Positions 1 through 7,300 of a stretch of DNA of 18,395 bases are shown here, piece after piece; position 1 is the stretch's first letter, and each line of letters begins with the position of its first letter. The stretch lies in assembly GCA_900552985.1 (NCBI GenBank), contig USBP01000006.1:1-18395 (forward strand), in the 5' to 3' direction. This DNA is from an uncultured Oscillospiraceae bacterium (GTDB taxonomy: Bacteria; Bacillota; Clostridia; Oscillospirales; Acutalibacteraceae). The notes beneath the pieces are model-generated. The model saw only the letters and a list, made by a program, of their open reading frames with translations. It had not been told where the DNA came from and searched no databases. A program made the position numbers and the translations under genes.

Positions 1-29
1 CCGCAAACAATGGCGGCGGCCTCTAAGGC

Positions 30-623
30 TTATTCTGAAATGTTAAGGGAAAGAATTTTGATCTCCTTTACAGGCTTATCGTTCGGGCCACAGGGGGCGT
101 TTGCAATCGCATCGACCACATCCATCCCCTCATACACCTGGCCAAATACCGTGTGGCGGAAATCCAGCCACGGCGTACCGCCTTTCGACCGGTAAGCCGA
201 GACTGCCCAAGCTGGAAATGCACTCTCGCCGAGCGTCTCCATCTGCGCGATCAGATCATCGCTGACAGAATGCGCCTGCACAATGAAAAACTGGCTTCCA
301 TTTGTGCCGGGCCCTGCGTTCGCCATAGAAAGCGCGCCGCGCAGGTTATGATATTCCGGGCTGAATTCATCCTCAAAGGGCTTGCCCCAAATACTCTCGC
401 CCCCCATGCCGGTGCCTGTCGGATCGCCGCCCTGGATCATAAAATCCGGAATCACGCGGTGAAAAATCAGGCCGTCATAATATCTATTTTTCGCATGGGT
501 GATAAAATTTTCAACCGCCTTTGGCGCGGCGTCCGGAAAGAGCAGAATTTTAATCTCGCCCATCGACGTCTTCATAACGGCGGTGATATCCCCTGCCTGC
601 GGCTTGCGCAACTGTGATGCCAT
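30..623 (-). CDS. Cyclophilin-type peptidyl-prolyl cis-trans isomerase
   Basis: A 197-residue single-domain cyclophilin that catalyses cis-trans isomerisation of Xaa-Pro bonds. It has no signal peptide or membrane segment, so it should act in the cytoplasm. The family core is clear: FHRVIPDFMIQGGDP with the catalytic Arg at residue 56, then GALSMANAGPGTNGSQFFI, and further on a conserved Trp in TPWLDFRHTVFG. Between the last two motifs lies a longer insert (AHSVSDDLIAQMETLGES and following) than in the smallest bacterial cyclophilins. The start at 623 is supported by an AAGGAGAGAGG stretch just upstream; the internal Met17 is less likely. It lies 36 bases after potD on the same strand with no visible terminator between, so it is probably the last gene of the pot transcript. 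A functional link to polyamine uptake is only inference. Confidence 0.95.
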   Translation of the reverse strand: MASQLRKPQAGDITAVMKTSMGEIKILLFPDAAPKAVENFITHAKNRYYDGLIFHRVIPDFMIQGGDPTGTGMGGESIWGKPFEDEFSPEYHNLRGALSMANAGPGTNGSQFFIVQAHSVSDDLIAQMETLGESAFPAWAVSAYRSKGGTPWLDFRHTVFGQVYEGMDVVDAIANAPCGPNDKPVKEIKILSLNISE

Positions 624-659
624 AGTAAACCTCTCTCCTTGCCTGCACAGCGCTTCAGA

Positions 660-1877
660 TCAATCCTCCGCGTCGGCAAAATCACGTTTTTTCTTTTGCA
701 CAATCTTATAGATAATCACCCCGGCAGCAGCCGCAACAACCACGCCGATGCCGATATACAGCCAAGTATAACCCGACCCCTGCTCCGTTTCGGTGTCGCC
801 GCTCTGGCTCGCTTTCAGCTCGCTCCAGAGATTTGTCATCAGAGTCAGGGTCTCCTGAGGCAGATTGTAGAAATACTCGGTCTCCGGCGTCTGCTCCTCG
901 GTTGGGTACAGATACTCATTGCCCCTGAGCTCATAATCCTCATGCGTAAGCACCGCCGTGTTCGGCGAGGCATAGCCAAGATAATTTGCATTTGCCACAG
1001 CGATATCCGGCTCCAGCAGGAAGTTGATATAAGCCTCTGCCGCCGCCTTATTCTTCGCATTTTTCGGGATACAGATGGAATCCACAAAAACGTTGACGCC
1101 CTCCTGCGGATAGACAAATGCGAGATCCGGGTTGTTCGCATTCATGGTGATGAAATCGCCCGCGTAATACGGCGCAATGGCCGCTTCGCCGTTCTCCATC
1201 TTGCGGAAAATATCATCCATCACATAGCCCTGCAAAACCGGCTTCTGCTCTTTGAGCTTGTCAGCGGCGGCTTGCCAATCCGCCTCATCCGTCGTGTTGA
1301 AGGACTGCCCCAACAGCTTCTGCGCAATGCCGAACGCGTCGCGCGGATTGTCAAACATCAAAATTTTACCCTGATACTGCTCATCCCACATCACACTCCA
1401 GCTCGTGGGAGCTTCAGAAACCATTGTCGTGTTATAAATCAGGCCGACCATACCAACGTTATAGGGCACGGAATACTCATCGTTGGGGTCAAAATACAGG
1501 CCCTTATATTTTTCATCGATATATTTATAGTTAGGGATGTTGGAAAAGTCGATCTTTTGCAGCATATCCTCGTCAATCATGCGCTGGATCATATAATCCG
1601 AGGGGATCACGATATCATAGCTCACGCCGTCGCTCTTCAGCTTTGCATACATATTTTCGTTGGTATCATAGTTATTGTAATTGACCTTGATACCGGTGCG
1701 CTTTGTAAACTCGGCGTTGACATCCAGCGAGCCCTCGGAACCGTCGGAAATATACTCGCCCCAGTTGTAAACGTTGATCGTCGTCCCCGCAAGGTCAGAG
1801 GTATCCGCAGCCAGAGCGGGCGCCGCCATGGAAAACAGCAGAATGCATACGAACAGGAAAGCTACCGTTTTTTTCAA
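660..1877 (-). CDS. potD: Spermidine/putrescine ABC transporter substrate-binding protein, C-terminally anchored
   Basis: A 405-residue extracellular solute-binding protein that captures polyamines for the PotABC importer. Residues 1-24 form a Sec signal peptide ending PALAAD. After it comes INVYNWGEYISDG, with Trp39 and Tyr42 matching the polyamine-contacting W-x-x-Y of the family, then IPSDYMI and NVFVDSICIPKNAKN with a conserved Asp. The usual lipobox cysteine is missing. Instead the last 40 residues contain a hydrophobic helix (WLYIGIGVVVAAAAGVIIY) followed by KIVQKKKR, so the protein is probably a type I membrane-anchored receptor. The start is TTG at 1877, in a TTGA overlap with the potC stop, preceded by AAGGAG at 8-base spacing. 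Family membership is secure; spermidine versus putrescine preference cannot be read from the sequence. Confidence 0.93.
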   Translation of the reverse strand: MKKTVAFLFVCILLFSMAAPALAADTSDLAGTTINVYNWGEYISDGSEGSLDVNAEFTKRTGIKVNYNNYDTNENMYAKLKSDGVSYDIVIPSDYMIQRMIDEDMLQKIDFSNIPNYKYIDEKYKGLYFDPNDEYSVPYNVGMVGLIYNTTMVSEAPTSWSVMWDEQYQGKILMFDNPRDAFGIAQKLLGQSFNTTDEADWQAAADKLKEQKPVLQGYVMDDIFRKMENGEAAIAPYYAGDFITMNANNPDLAFVYPQEGVNVFVDSICIPKNAKNKAAAEAYINFLLEPDIAVANANYLGYASPNTAVLTHEDYELRGNEYLYPTEEQTPETEYFYNLPQETLTLMTNLWSELKASQSGDTETEQGSGYTWLYIGIGVVVAAAAGVIIYKIVQKKKRDFADAED

Positions 1878-2701
1878 TTTTCAATCTCCTTTACTGCAAG
1901 TTTTTTGTTTATTCGCTTCTCGCCCTGCGCCTGTGCAATATTGTACAGGATCAGCAGCACGAGGATTGCGACGAAAATAAGGGTAAACAACGCGTAAATA
2001 TCCGGCGTAACGCGCCGTTTCGTCATGGAATAAATCCGCACGGGCAGCGTCTGGAAGGACGGGCCGTTGGTGAAATAGCTGATGATGAAGTCATCCAGCG
2101 ACATCGTAAAGGCCATGACAAGCCCTGTGACGATCCCGGGCATTATGCCAGGGAGCACAACCTTAAAAAAGGAGCGCGCCGGCGTGCAGCCCAGATCCTG
2201 CGCCGCCTCGGAGAGGTGCGGATCCATCTGCCGCAGCTTTGGCAGAACCGACAGGATGACATAGGGCAAATTAAAGGTGATATGCGCAAATAGCAGCGTC
2301 CAGAAGCCCAGCACATCCCGCACGCCCAGCAGTTTGCCTGCAAAGACAAACAAAAGCATCATGGAAATGCCTGTGACGATCTCCGGATTCATCATCGGGA
2401 TATTCGTTACGGACAGCATACTGGATTTCAGCCACTTCTGCCGCATGGTATCGATGCCGACCGCGGCCGCCGTGCCGAGCACGGTTGCAGCCAGCGAGGA
2501 GACCACAGCAAGGATCAGGCTGTTATAAAGCGACTGGAGCGTCGCCTTGTCCTGAAAGAGCGATTCATACCACCGCAGGGAAAAGCCGGCAAACAGGCTC
2601 GTGCTGTTGCTGGCGTTGAAGGAGAAAAAAATCAGGACAAAAATCGGTGCATACAAAAACAGGAAGATCAGAAATATATAGATTCTGGAAACAGTCTTCA
2701 T
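1874..2701 (-). CDS. potC: Spermidine/putrescine ABC transporter permease PotC
   Basis: A 275-residue inner permease subunit of the polyamine importer with about six membrane helices. The cytoplasmic EAA loop that docks onto the ATPase PotA is plain in SEAAQDLGCTPARSFFKVV followed by LPGIMPGIVTG. The N-terminal helix IYIFLIFLFLYAPIFVLIFF is typical of PotC, as is the segment FSLRWYESLF. The ATG at 2701 has GGGGGAG seven bases upstream. It starts 47 bases after potB ends and overlaps potD by four bases (TTGA), so potC and potD are probably translationally coupled. PotC is distinguished from PotB by gene order and by the N-terminal signature; both belong to the binding-protein-dependent permease family. 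Confidence 0.94.
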   Translation of the reverse strand: MKTVSRIYIFLIFLFLYAPIFVLIFFSFNASNSTSLFAGFSLRWYESLFQDKATLQSLYNSLILAVVSSLAATVLGTAAAVGIDTMRQKWLKSSMLSVTNIPMMNPEIVTGISMMLLFVFAGKLLGVRDVLGFWTLLFAHITFNLPYVILSVLPKLRQMDPHLSEAAQDLGCTPARSFFKVVLPGIMPGIVTGLVMAFTMSLDDFIISYFTNGPSFQTLPVRIYSMTKRRVTPDIYALFTLIFVAILVLLILYNIAQAQGEKRINKKLAVKEIEN

Positions 2702-2748
2702 GTTAACACTCCCCCATGGATCAATCTCAGACAGGCCGCCGGGCGGCG

Positions 2749-3576
2749 TTAAATCACCATGGCGCCCGAATCCTGATCGGCGAAGCGGTTCATAAACGCC
2801 ATACAGATCAGAATCAGCACCATCAGCACCAGCGACAGCGCAGCGCCGAGATTGTAGTTATACGCCGTCTGAAACTGCATCTCAATGATATCGCCAATGA
2901 GGGAGAAGGTGCCTCCGCCGAGCTTCTGCGAAATATAGAAGGTGCTCACACACGGCACAAACACCATGGTGATCCCGGAGACGACGCCCGGCACGCTCAG
3001 CGGAAAAATCACCTTGCGCACAACAGCAAGCCGGTTGGCCCCCAGATCCTGCGCCGCCTCCACCAGGCTTTTATCCAGCTTGGACATCACGGAATACAGC
3101 GGAAGGATCATATAGGGAATAAAATTATAAACCATGCCGAGAACCACCGCGCCGCCCGTATTGATCATATGCAGTGGGCCAATCCCGAAGAAGCCGAGGA
3201 AGGTGTTAATCAGCCCCGTATCCTCCAGAATGGTCATCCAGGAATAGGTGCGCAGCAAAAAATTCATCCACATCGGCAGCATAACGAGCAGAATCATCGT
3301 GCTCTGCCGCCTTGCGCCGGACTGGGAGAGAAGATAAGCAAAGGGATAGGAGAGCAGCAGGCAGATCACAGTTGCGATCAGGCCATAGCCGATTGAGCGC
3401 AGGAAAATGCTGCCATAGCTGCTCAACTGCTGAATATTCGCAAAGGTGAAATTCCCCTGCGCATCTGTGAAGGCATAATAAACCACCAGGATGAGCGGCG
3501 CAATGATAAAAATAAGAGACCAGAGGATATACTGCGAGGAGGCAAGCTTTTGCAGCAGAGAAGGCTTGTGTTCCAT
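2749..3576 (-). CDS. potB: Spermidine/putrescine ABC transporter permease PotB
   Basis: A 275-residue polyamine permease that pairs with PotC to form the transmembrane channel. About six hydrophobic helices are visible. The first is YILWSLIFIIAPLILVVYYA, and the family block LLRTYSWMTILEDTGLIN lies near residue 110. The EAA loop is EAAQDLGANRLAVVRKVIF, followed by PLSVPGVVSG. The ATG at 3576 lies two bases after the potA stop codon, and its ribosome binding site (AGGAGG) sits within the last codons of potA, so the two genes are likely coupled. No anomaly in length or composition was noticed. Confidence 0.94.
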   Translation of the reverse strand: MEHKPSLLQKLASSQYILWSLIFIIAPLILVVYYAFTDAQGNFTFANIQQLSSYGSIFLRSIGYGLIATVICLLLSYPFAYLLSQSGARRQSTMILLVMLPMWMNFLLRTYSWMTILEDTGLINTFLGFFGIGPLHMINTGGAVVLGMVYNFIPYMILPLYSVMSKLDKSLVEAAQDLGANRLAVVRKVIFPLSVPGVVSGITMVFVPCVSTFYISQKLGGGTFSLIGDIIEMQFQTAYNYNLGAALSLVLMVLILICMAFMNRFADQDSGAMVI

Positions 3577-3578
3577 CC

Positions 3579-4700
3579 TTACGCCTCCTCTTCCTCTGGG
3601 TCGGACAGGCGGTCAAGCTCGTCGCTGAAGGAGCTGTAATCGCCGAACGCACCAGAATAGGCGGATTTGCGCATGATATGGATCGCATCCGGATCAATCT
3701 TCAGGCCAATCGTATTCCCCACCGCCTGATGATCAGTGGACTGGATCATCCATTTGAAGCCGCCGATATCTACAATGATTTCAAAATGAACACCTTTGAA
3801 GGTAACGCTCGTTACCGTGCCGGAGAGCATGCCCTCCTCCACCGCAACGACGTCAATATCCTCCGGACGAACGACCACATCCACCGGCTCGTTCTTCTGA
3901 AAGCCCTTGTCGAGGCATTGGAAGCGATGGCCGGAAAACTCCGCAAGATAATCCTCCCGCATGACGCCGTCCAGAATATTGCTCTCACCGATGAAATCCG
4001 CCACAAAAGCGTTTTTCGGCTCGTTGTAGATATCCTCCGGCGTGCCGATCTGCTGGATAACGCCGCTGTCCATCACGACGACCGTGTCGGACATGGAGAG
4101 CGCCTCCTCCTGATCGTGCGTGACATAGATGAAGGTGATGCCCATGCGCTGCTGGATATTTTTCAGCTCCACCTGCATATCCTTGCGCAGCTTCAGATCC
4201 AGCGCGCCAAGCGGCTCATCAAGCAACAGCACGCGCGGCTCGTTAGCCAATGCGCGCGCAATTGCCACGCGCTGCTGCTGCCCGCCGGAGAGTGAAGCAA
4301 TCCTGCGGCGCTTGAAGCCCTTGAGGTTAACGAGCGTGAGCATCTCATTGACCTTATCCCGTATTTTTTTCTCCGGCCACTTTTTTACCCGCAGGCCGAA
4401 GGCAATATTTTCATAAACGTCCAGATGCGGAAAAAGTGCATAACGCTGAAAAATGGTGTTGACCTGCCTCCTGTGAGGCGGCACACCATTGATTTTTTTC
4501 CCTTCAAAGACGATTTCGCCCTCATCCGGCTCCAAAAAGCCGCCAATGATCCGCAATGTGGTCGTTTTACCGCAGCCGGAGGGCCCCAGCAGCGTGATAA
4601 ACTCCTTATCACGAATATAGAGGTTCAGATTTTTTAAAATCTGCTCACCGTCAAAGGCCACTGAAATGTTTTTCAAATCGATGATTACATTATTTTCCAA
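3579..4700 (-). CDS. potA: Spermidine/putrescine ABC transporter ATP-binding protein PotA
   Basis: A 373-residue ATPase that energises polyamine import on the cytoplasmic face. Walker A is [11 protein letters not shown] at residues 38-48. The Q-loop region is [15 protein letters not shown], the ABC signature is [15 protein letters not shown], Walker B is [13 protein letters not shown], and the switch His lies in [12 protein letters not shown]. The C-terminal third is the TOBE-type regulatory domain expected for PotA ([13 protein letters not shown] and following). Translation starts at TTG (4700) behind AGGGAGGGG at about eight bases. No ATG gives a better N-terminus, and this start gives the normal PotA beginning. 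It is the first gene of the operon, with a near-consensus promoter about 50 bases upstream. Confidence 0.95.
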   Translation of the reverse strand: MENNVIIDLKNISVAFDGEQILKNLNLYIRDKEFITLLGPSGCGKTTTLRIIGGFLEPDEGEIVFEGKKINGVPPHRRQVNTIFQRYALFPHLDVYENIAFGLRVKKWPEKKIRDKVNEMLTLVNLKGFKRRRIASLSGGQQQRVAIARALANEPRVLLLDEPLGALDLKLRKDMQVELKNIQQRMGITFIYVTHDQEEALSMSDTVVVMDSGVIQQIGTPEDIYNEPKNAFVADFIGESNILDGVMREDYLAEFSGHRFQCLDKGFQKNEPVDVVVRPEDIDVVAVEEGMLSGTVTSVTFKGVHFEIIVDIGGFKWMIQSTDHQAVGNTIGLKIDPDAIHIMRKSAYSGAFGDYSSFSDELDRLSDPEEEEA

Positions 4701-4748
4701 CTATGCAGCCCCTCCCTGCCATAATGGCCTGTGATAAGAATCGTTACA

Positions 4749-4777
4749 ACTATAGTGCGAAATCCTGCAATTGTCAA
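4749..4777 (-). promoter_or_regulatory. Sigma-A promoter of the pot operon
   Basis: On the minus strand there is a perfect -35 TTGACA (plus 4772-4777), a 17-base spacer and a -10 TATAGT (plus 4749-4754, five of six consensus bases). The bases just upstream of the -35 are very A/T-rich (GTTTTTGTAAAAAAAA), resembling an UP element. Transcription should begin near 4742, giving a leader of about 40 bases before the TTG start of potA. Confidence 0.85.
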
Positions 4778-5035
4778 CATTTTTTTTACAAAAACTGCTG
4801 GAAAGCCCGACCGATTAAAAACAAGAATAAAGAATCCTCTCTTTCCCTCTGTTTTTCTCTGTTTTCCTGCGGTTTTCTCATAAATTTTGGAACTTCCTTT
4901 TACATACGAAAGAGAAGGGGCCGGGCTGTGCCTTACGCCTGATTTCATCCGGTTGCACCGCTCCTTATGCGTTCTTTATGTATCCCCCTCCTTTTTTTCA
5001 CCATTTTAACGCAGAGCGTGCTACCATTCGAGACA
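4778..5035. other. Non-coding spacer between divergent pot and kdp units
   Basis: About 260 bases without a supportable gene. The part next to the pot promoter is pyrimidine-rich on the plus strand (runs of CT and T around 4835-4880). For the plus strand, only weak promoter candidates were seen: TTGCAC at 4953-4958 with TATGTA at 4977-4982, and an extended-type TGCTACCAT near 5019-5027. Neither is convincing. The transcription start of the kdp unit therefore cannot be placed from sequence alone. Confidence 0.4.
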
Positions 5036-5098
5036 GAAGGGACGGCGCCGGACTGCCCGCGCCATCCTTCGCACTATCGAGAAGGAAGGTCTTCGACC
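5036..5098 (+). promoter_or_regulatory. Candidate leader with mutually exclusive hairpins over a ribosome binding site
   Basis: The segment CCTTC at 5066-5070 can pair in two ways. Upstream, it pairs with GAAGG at 5036-5040, extended by GGCGC/GCGCC (5044-5048 with 5059-5063), giving about 11 pairs with small bulges. Downstream, TCCTTC (5065-5070) pairs with GAAGGA (5081-5086), which is the ribosome binding site of the small ORF at 5100. A further small stem GGTC/GACC (5088-5091 with 5095-5098) ends just before the ATG. The geometry is that of a translational switch, but no known riboswitch family was recognised. Confidence 0.3.
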
Positions 5099-5099
5099 C

Positions 5100-5294
5100 A
5101 TGACTGCCATCATACATTCTATGCGTACCATTGAAGTACACGCTCGGACGTGTCTGAACCACTGGATGGAAGCCCATCCCAGGCTGGCGCTTCCACTGCT
5201 CTTTTTGGGCGTCCCCATGCTGTCACTCGGCGCCGTATCCCTATTGAGCACGGCTGTCATCCTGCCTACCGTATGGTTCCTGGGGTGGCTATAA
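5100..5294 (+). CDS. Small hydrophobic membrane protein upstream of kdpF
   Basis: A 64-residue ORF starting MTAIIHSMRTIEVHARTCL. A basic/polar N-terminal half is followed by a strongly hydrophobic C-terminal half from LALPLLFLGVPMLSLG to the end (TVWFLGWL), enough for one long or two short membrane helices. GGAAGG lies about ten bases before the ATG; the internal ATG at 5121 lacks a ribosome binding site. I do not recognise the family. The position, same strand and about 100 bases ahead of kdpF, suggests a role with or a leader function for the potassium transporter, but this is inference. The soluble-then-membrane layout argues for a real protein over a chance ORF. It could still be an RNA element or chance. 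Confidence 0.5.
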   Translation: MTAIIHSMRTIEVHARTCLNHWMEAHPRLALPLLFLGVPMLSLGAVSLLSTAVILPTVWFLGWL

Positions 5295-5399
5295 GCCATC
5301 TTTATACAATCTTAATCTTTCGGAGCAAAATGCTTACACCGTTTTAAAAAAGCGGCGTTTATACTTTGGTACCAGGAAAAGAAAAGGAGGGAAAAGCCC
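5295..5399 (+). promoter_or_regulatory. Leader or promoter region just upstream of kdpF
   Basis: An A/T-rich gap of 105 bases. TATACT at 5360-5365 matches a -10 box in five of six positions, but no acceptable -35 lies 16-18 bases upstream, as expected for an activator-dependent promoter. The heptamer TTTATAC occurs at 5301-5307 and again at 5358-5364, with CTTACAC at 5333-5339 between. These resemble the T-rich TTTATA/TTTACA boxes bound by KdpE in enterobacteria. AAGGAGGG at 5385-5392 is the ribosome binding site of kdpF. Confidence 0.35.
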
Positions 5400-5492
5400 A
5401 TGCAAATTATTATTACAGTCATCGGGCTGACAGCGGCCGCACTATTGGCCTACTACTTCTATATCCTGATGAAAGGGGATGAGCAAAAATGA
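5400..5492 (+). CDS. kdpF: KdpF, small subunit of the potassium-transporting ATPase
   Basis: A 30-residue single-helix peptide, MQIIITVIGLTAAALLAYYF followed by YILMKGDEQK, matching the size and form of KdpF, the accessory lipid-like stabiliser of the KdpABC complex in the cytoplasmic membrane. It is preceded by AAGGAGGG at a good distance, and its stop overlaps the kdpA start (ATGA, 5489-5492), so kdpF and kdpA are translationally coupled. Peptides this short are often missed. Position and hydrophobic profile make the call solid even though sequence conservation in KdpF is low. Confidence 0.9.
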   Translation: MQIIITVIGLTAAALLAYYFYILMKGDEQK

Positions 5493-7288
5493 ACGCAGTC
5501 CTGCAATATGTCATGTACCTTGCGGTTCTTGTATTGCTCGGTATACCGCTCGGCGCATACATGAAAAAGGTCATGAATGGAGAAAAGACATTTCTCTCCA
5601 GGATCCTGACGCCCTGTGAAAAAGCAGTGTATAAGGTCATGCGCGTCAAGGAAGACGAGCAGATGAACTGGAAAAAATATCTGGTGAGCGTTTTGCTCTT
5701 TTCGGGCGCCGGCCTGATCTTCCTCTTTCTGCTGCAAATGCTGCAGGGCGTCCTGCCCGGCAACCCGCAGCATCTACCGGGCACCTCGTGGCATCTGGCG
5801 TTTAATACGGCATCCAGCTTTGTCACCAACACGAACTGGCAATCCTACACGGGTGAATCCACGCTGAGCTATTTGACACAGGCGCTTGGCCTGACGGTGC
5901 AGAACTTTGTTTCCGCCGCAACGGGCATCGCCGTCCTGTTCGCAATGATCCGCGGCTTTATTAAGGTAAAAACCGATGGGCTGGGCAGCTTCTGGGTAGA
6001 CATGACAAGGATCATCATCCACATCCTGCTCCCCCTGAACCTGGTCATTGCGCTCTGTCTTGTCGGCGGCGGCGTGATCCAGAACCTGAAGCCCGCGCAA
6101 TCCGTTTCCCTTGTGGAGCCGATCGCTGTCAGCGCAGATGGCGAGGTAATCGAGGGCGCCGTGATCGATCAGGAAAACAACACCGTTTCTCTGGATGGCG
6201 CCATCATCCCGGATGCTGAGATCGTCACGGAGCAGTTTGTCCCCATGGGCCCGGCTGCAAGCCAGGTCGCCATTAAGCAGACCGGCACAAACGGCGGCGG
6301 CTTCATGGGCGTTAACTCTGCGCACCCCTTAGAGAACCCGAACGCCTTTACGAACATACTTGAAATGATTTCGCTCCTGCTGATCCCGGTGGCGCTGTGC
6401 TTCACCTTTGGCAGCAGCATCAAAAACAAAAAACAGGGCGTGGCCATTTTCATGGCAATGTTTATCTGCCTTGTGATTGCGCTAGGCGTCGTCGCCGCCT
6501 GCGAGCAGTCTGCCACCCCGCAGTTGGCGCAGGAAGGCGTCAACATGACCACAGTGGATCAGGCAGGCGGCAATATGGAGGGCAAGGAATCCCGCTTTGG
6601 TATTGCCACCTCCGCCACATGGGCCACATTCACAACGGCAGCCGTCAACCCCATGCACGACAGCTACACGCCGCTGGGCGGTATGATCCCCATGCTGTTG
6701 ATGATGCTCGGCGAGGTCATCTTCGGCGGCACAGGCTGCGGCTTGTATGGCATGCTCGCGTTTGCGATTCTGACCGTATTCATCGCCGGCCTGATGGTTG
6801 GCCGCACGCCGGAATTCCTCAGTAAAAAGATCGAGCCTTATGAAATGAAGTGGGCCGTGCTGGTATGCCTGGCCACGCCGATTGCCATTTTGGTCGGCAG
6901 CGGCCTTGCAGCCGCGCTTCCACAAACGGTCGACAGCCTGAATAACGCAGGCGCTCACGGCCTGTCGGAGGTGCTGTATGCATACGCTTCCGCCGGCGGC
7001 AACAACGGCTCTGCATTTGCAGGATTCAATGCCAACACCGTCTTCTTCAACGTCTCGCTTGGCCTTGTGATGCTGTTTGTACGCTTCCTGCCGATTATCG
7101 GCACGCTCGCCATTGCCGGCAGCCTGGCAGGCAAAAAGAAGATCGCCACAACGGCAGGCACACTTTCCACGACAAACGCGATGTTTGTCTTCCTGCTGAT
7201 CGTCGTCGTGCTTCTGGTTGGCGCGCTGAGCTTCTTCCCCGCGCTCTCCCTTGGACCGATCGCCGAATTCTTCAGCAGCATTGCGTAA
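5489..7288 (+). CDS. kdpA: Potassium-transporting ATPase potassium-binding subunit KdpA
   Basis: A 599-residue membrane protein that forms the selectivity filter and intake path of the KdpFABC pump, driving high-affinity potassium uptake when external potassium is scarce. All four filter-loop repeats of the potassium-channel-like fold are visible: NTASSFVTNTNWQ, QTGTNGGGFMGVNSAHP, TSATWATFTTAAVNPMHDS and ASAGGNNGSAFAGFNAN. About ten hydrophobic helices surround them. The length is somewhat above the enterobacterial protein, partly because of a polar loop near residues 205-255. The ATG lies inside the kdpF stop overlap. kdpB follows after twelve bases. Confidence 0.97.
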   Translation: MNAVLQYVMYLAVLVLLGIPLGAYMKKVMNGEKTFLSRILTPCEKAVYKVMRVKEDEQMNWKKYLVSVLLFSGAGLIFLFLLQMLQGVLPGNPQHLPGTSWHLAFNTASSFVTNTNWQSYTGESTLSYLTQALGLTVQNFVSAATGIAVLFAMIRGFIKVKTDGLGSFWVDMTRIIIHILLPLNLVIALCLVGGGVIQNLKPAQSVSLVEPIAVSADGEVIEGAVIDQENNTVSLDGAIIPDAEIVTEQFVPMGPAASQVAIKQTGTNGGGFMGVNSAHPLENPNAFTNILEMISLLLIPVALCFTFGSSIKNKKQGVAIFMAMFICLVIALGVVAACEQSATPQLAQEGVNMTTVDQAGGNMEGKESRFGIATSATWATFTTAAVNPMHDSYTPLGGMIPMLLMMLGEVIFGGTGCGLYGMLAFAILTVFIAGLMVGRTPEFLSKKIEPYEMKWAVLVCLATPIAILVGSGLAAALPQTVDSLNNAGAHGLSEVLYAYASAGGNNGSAFAGFNANTVFFNVSLGLVMLFVRFLPIIGTLAIAGSLAGKKKIATTAGTLSTTNAMFVFLLIVVVLLVGALSFFPALSLGPIAEFFSSIA

Positions 7289-7300
7289 GGAGGCGTTAAC

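Noticed and set aside
1..29. GC-rich stretch after the cyclophilin stop that could begin a terminator
   Set aside because: Only a GCGG/CCGC pair is visible, and the sequence is cut off by the window edge.
660..1877. Lipobox in PotD around Cys11
   Set aside because: The cysteine lies inside the hydrophobic core of the signal peptide (LFVCILL) without the small residues required before it. The AxA site at PALAAD fits better.
639..1997. Long 452-codon plus-strand open frame across potD
   Set aside because: It is antisense to a clear PotD with signal peptide and family motifs. Its translation is His/Ile/Arg-rich with no domain, as expected of a shadow frame in GC-rich DNA.
5021..5299. 92-codon minus-strand frame opposite the small membrane ORF
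   Set aside because: Its translation is Arg/Met/Ser-rich with no hydrophobic or domain pattern, and it lacks a ribosome binding site. The plus-strand frame is more protein-like.
4778..5399. A ydaO-type c-di-AMP riboswitch upstream of kdp
   Set aside because: I looked for the conserved GGGGAACC-type core and the paired flanking boxes and did not find them. Any regulation here would need another mechanism.
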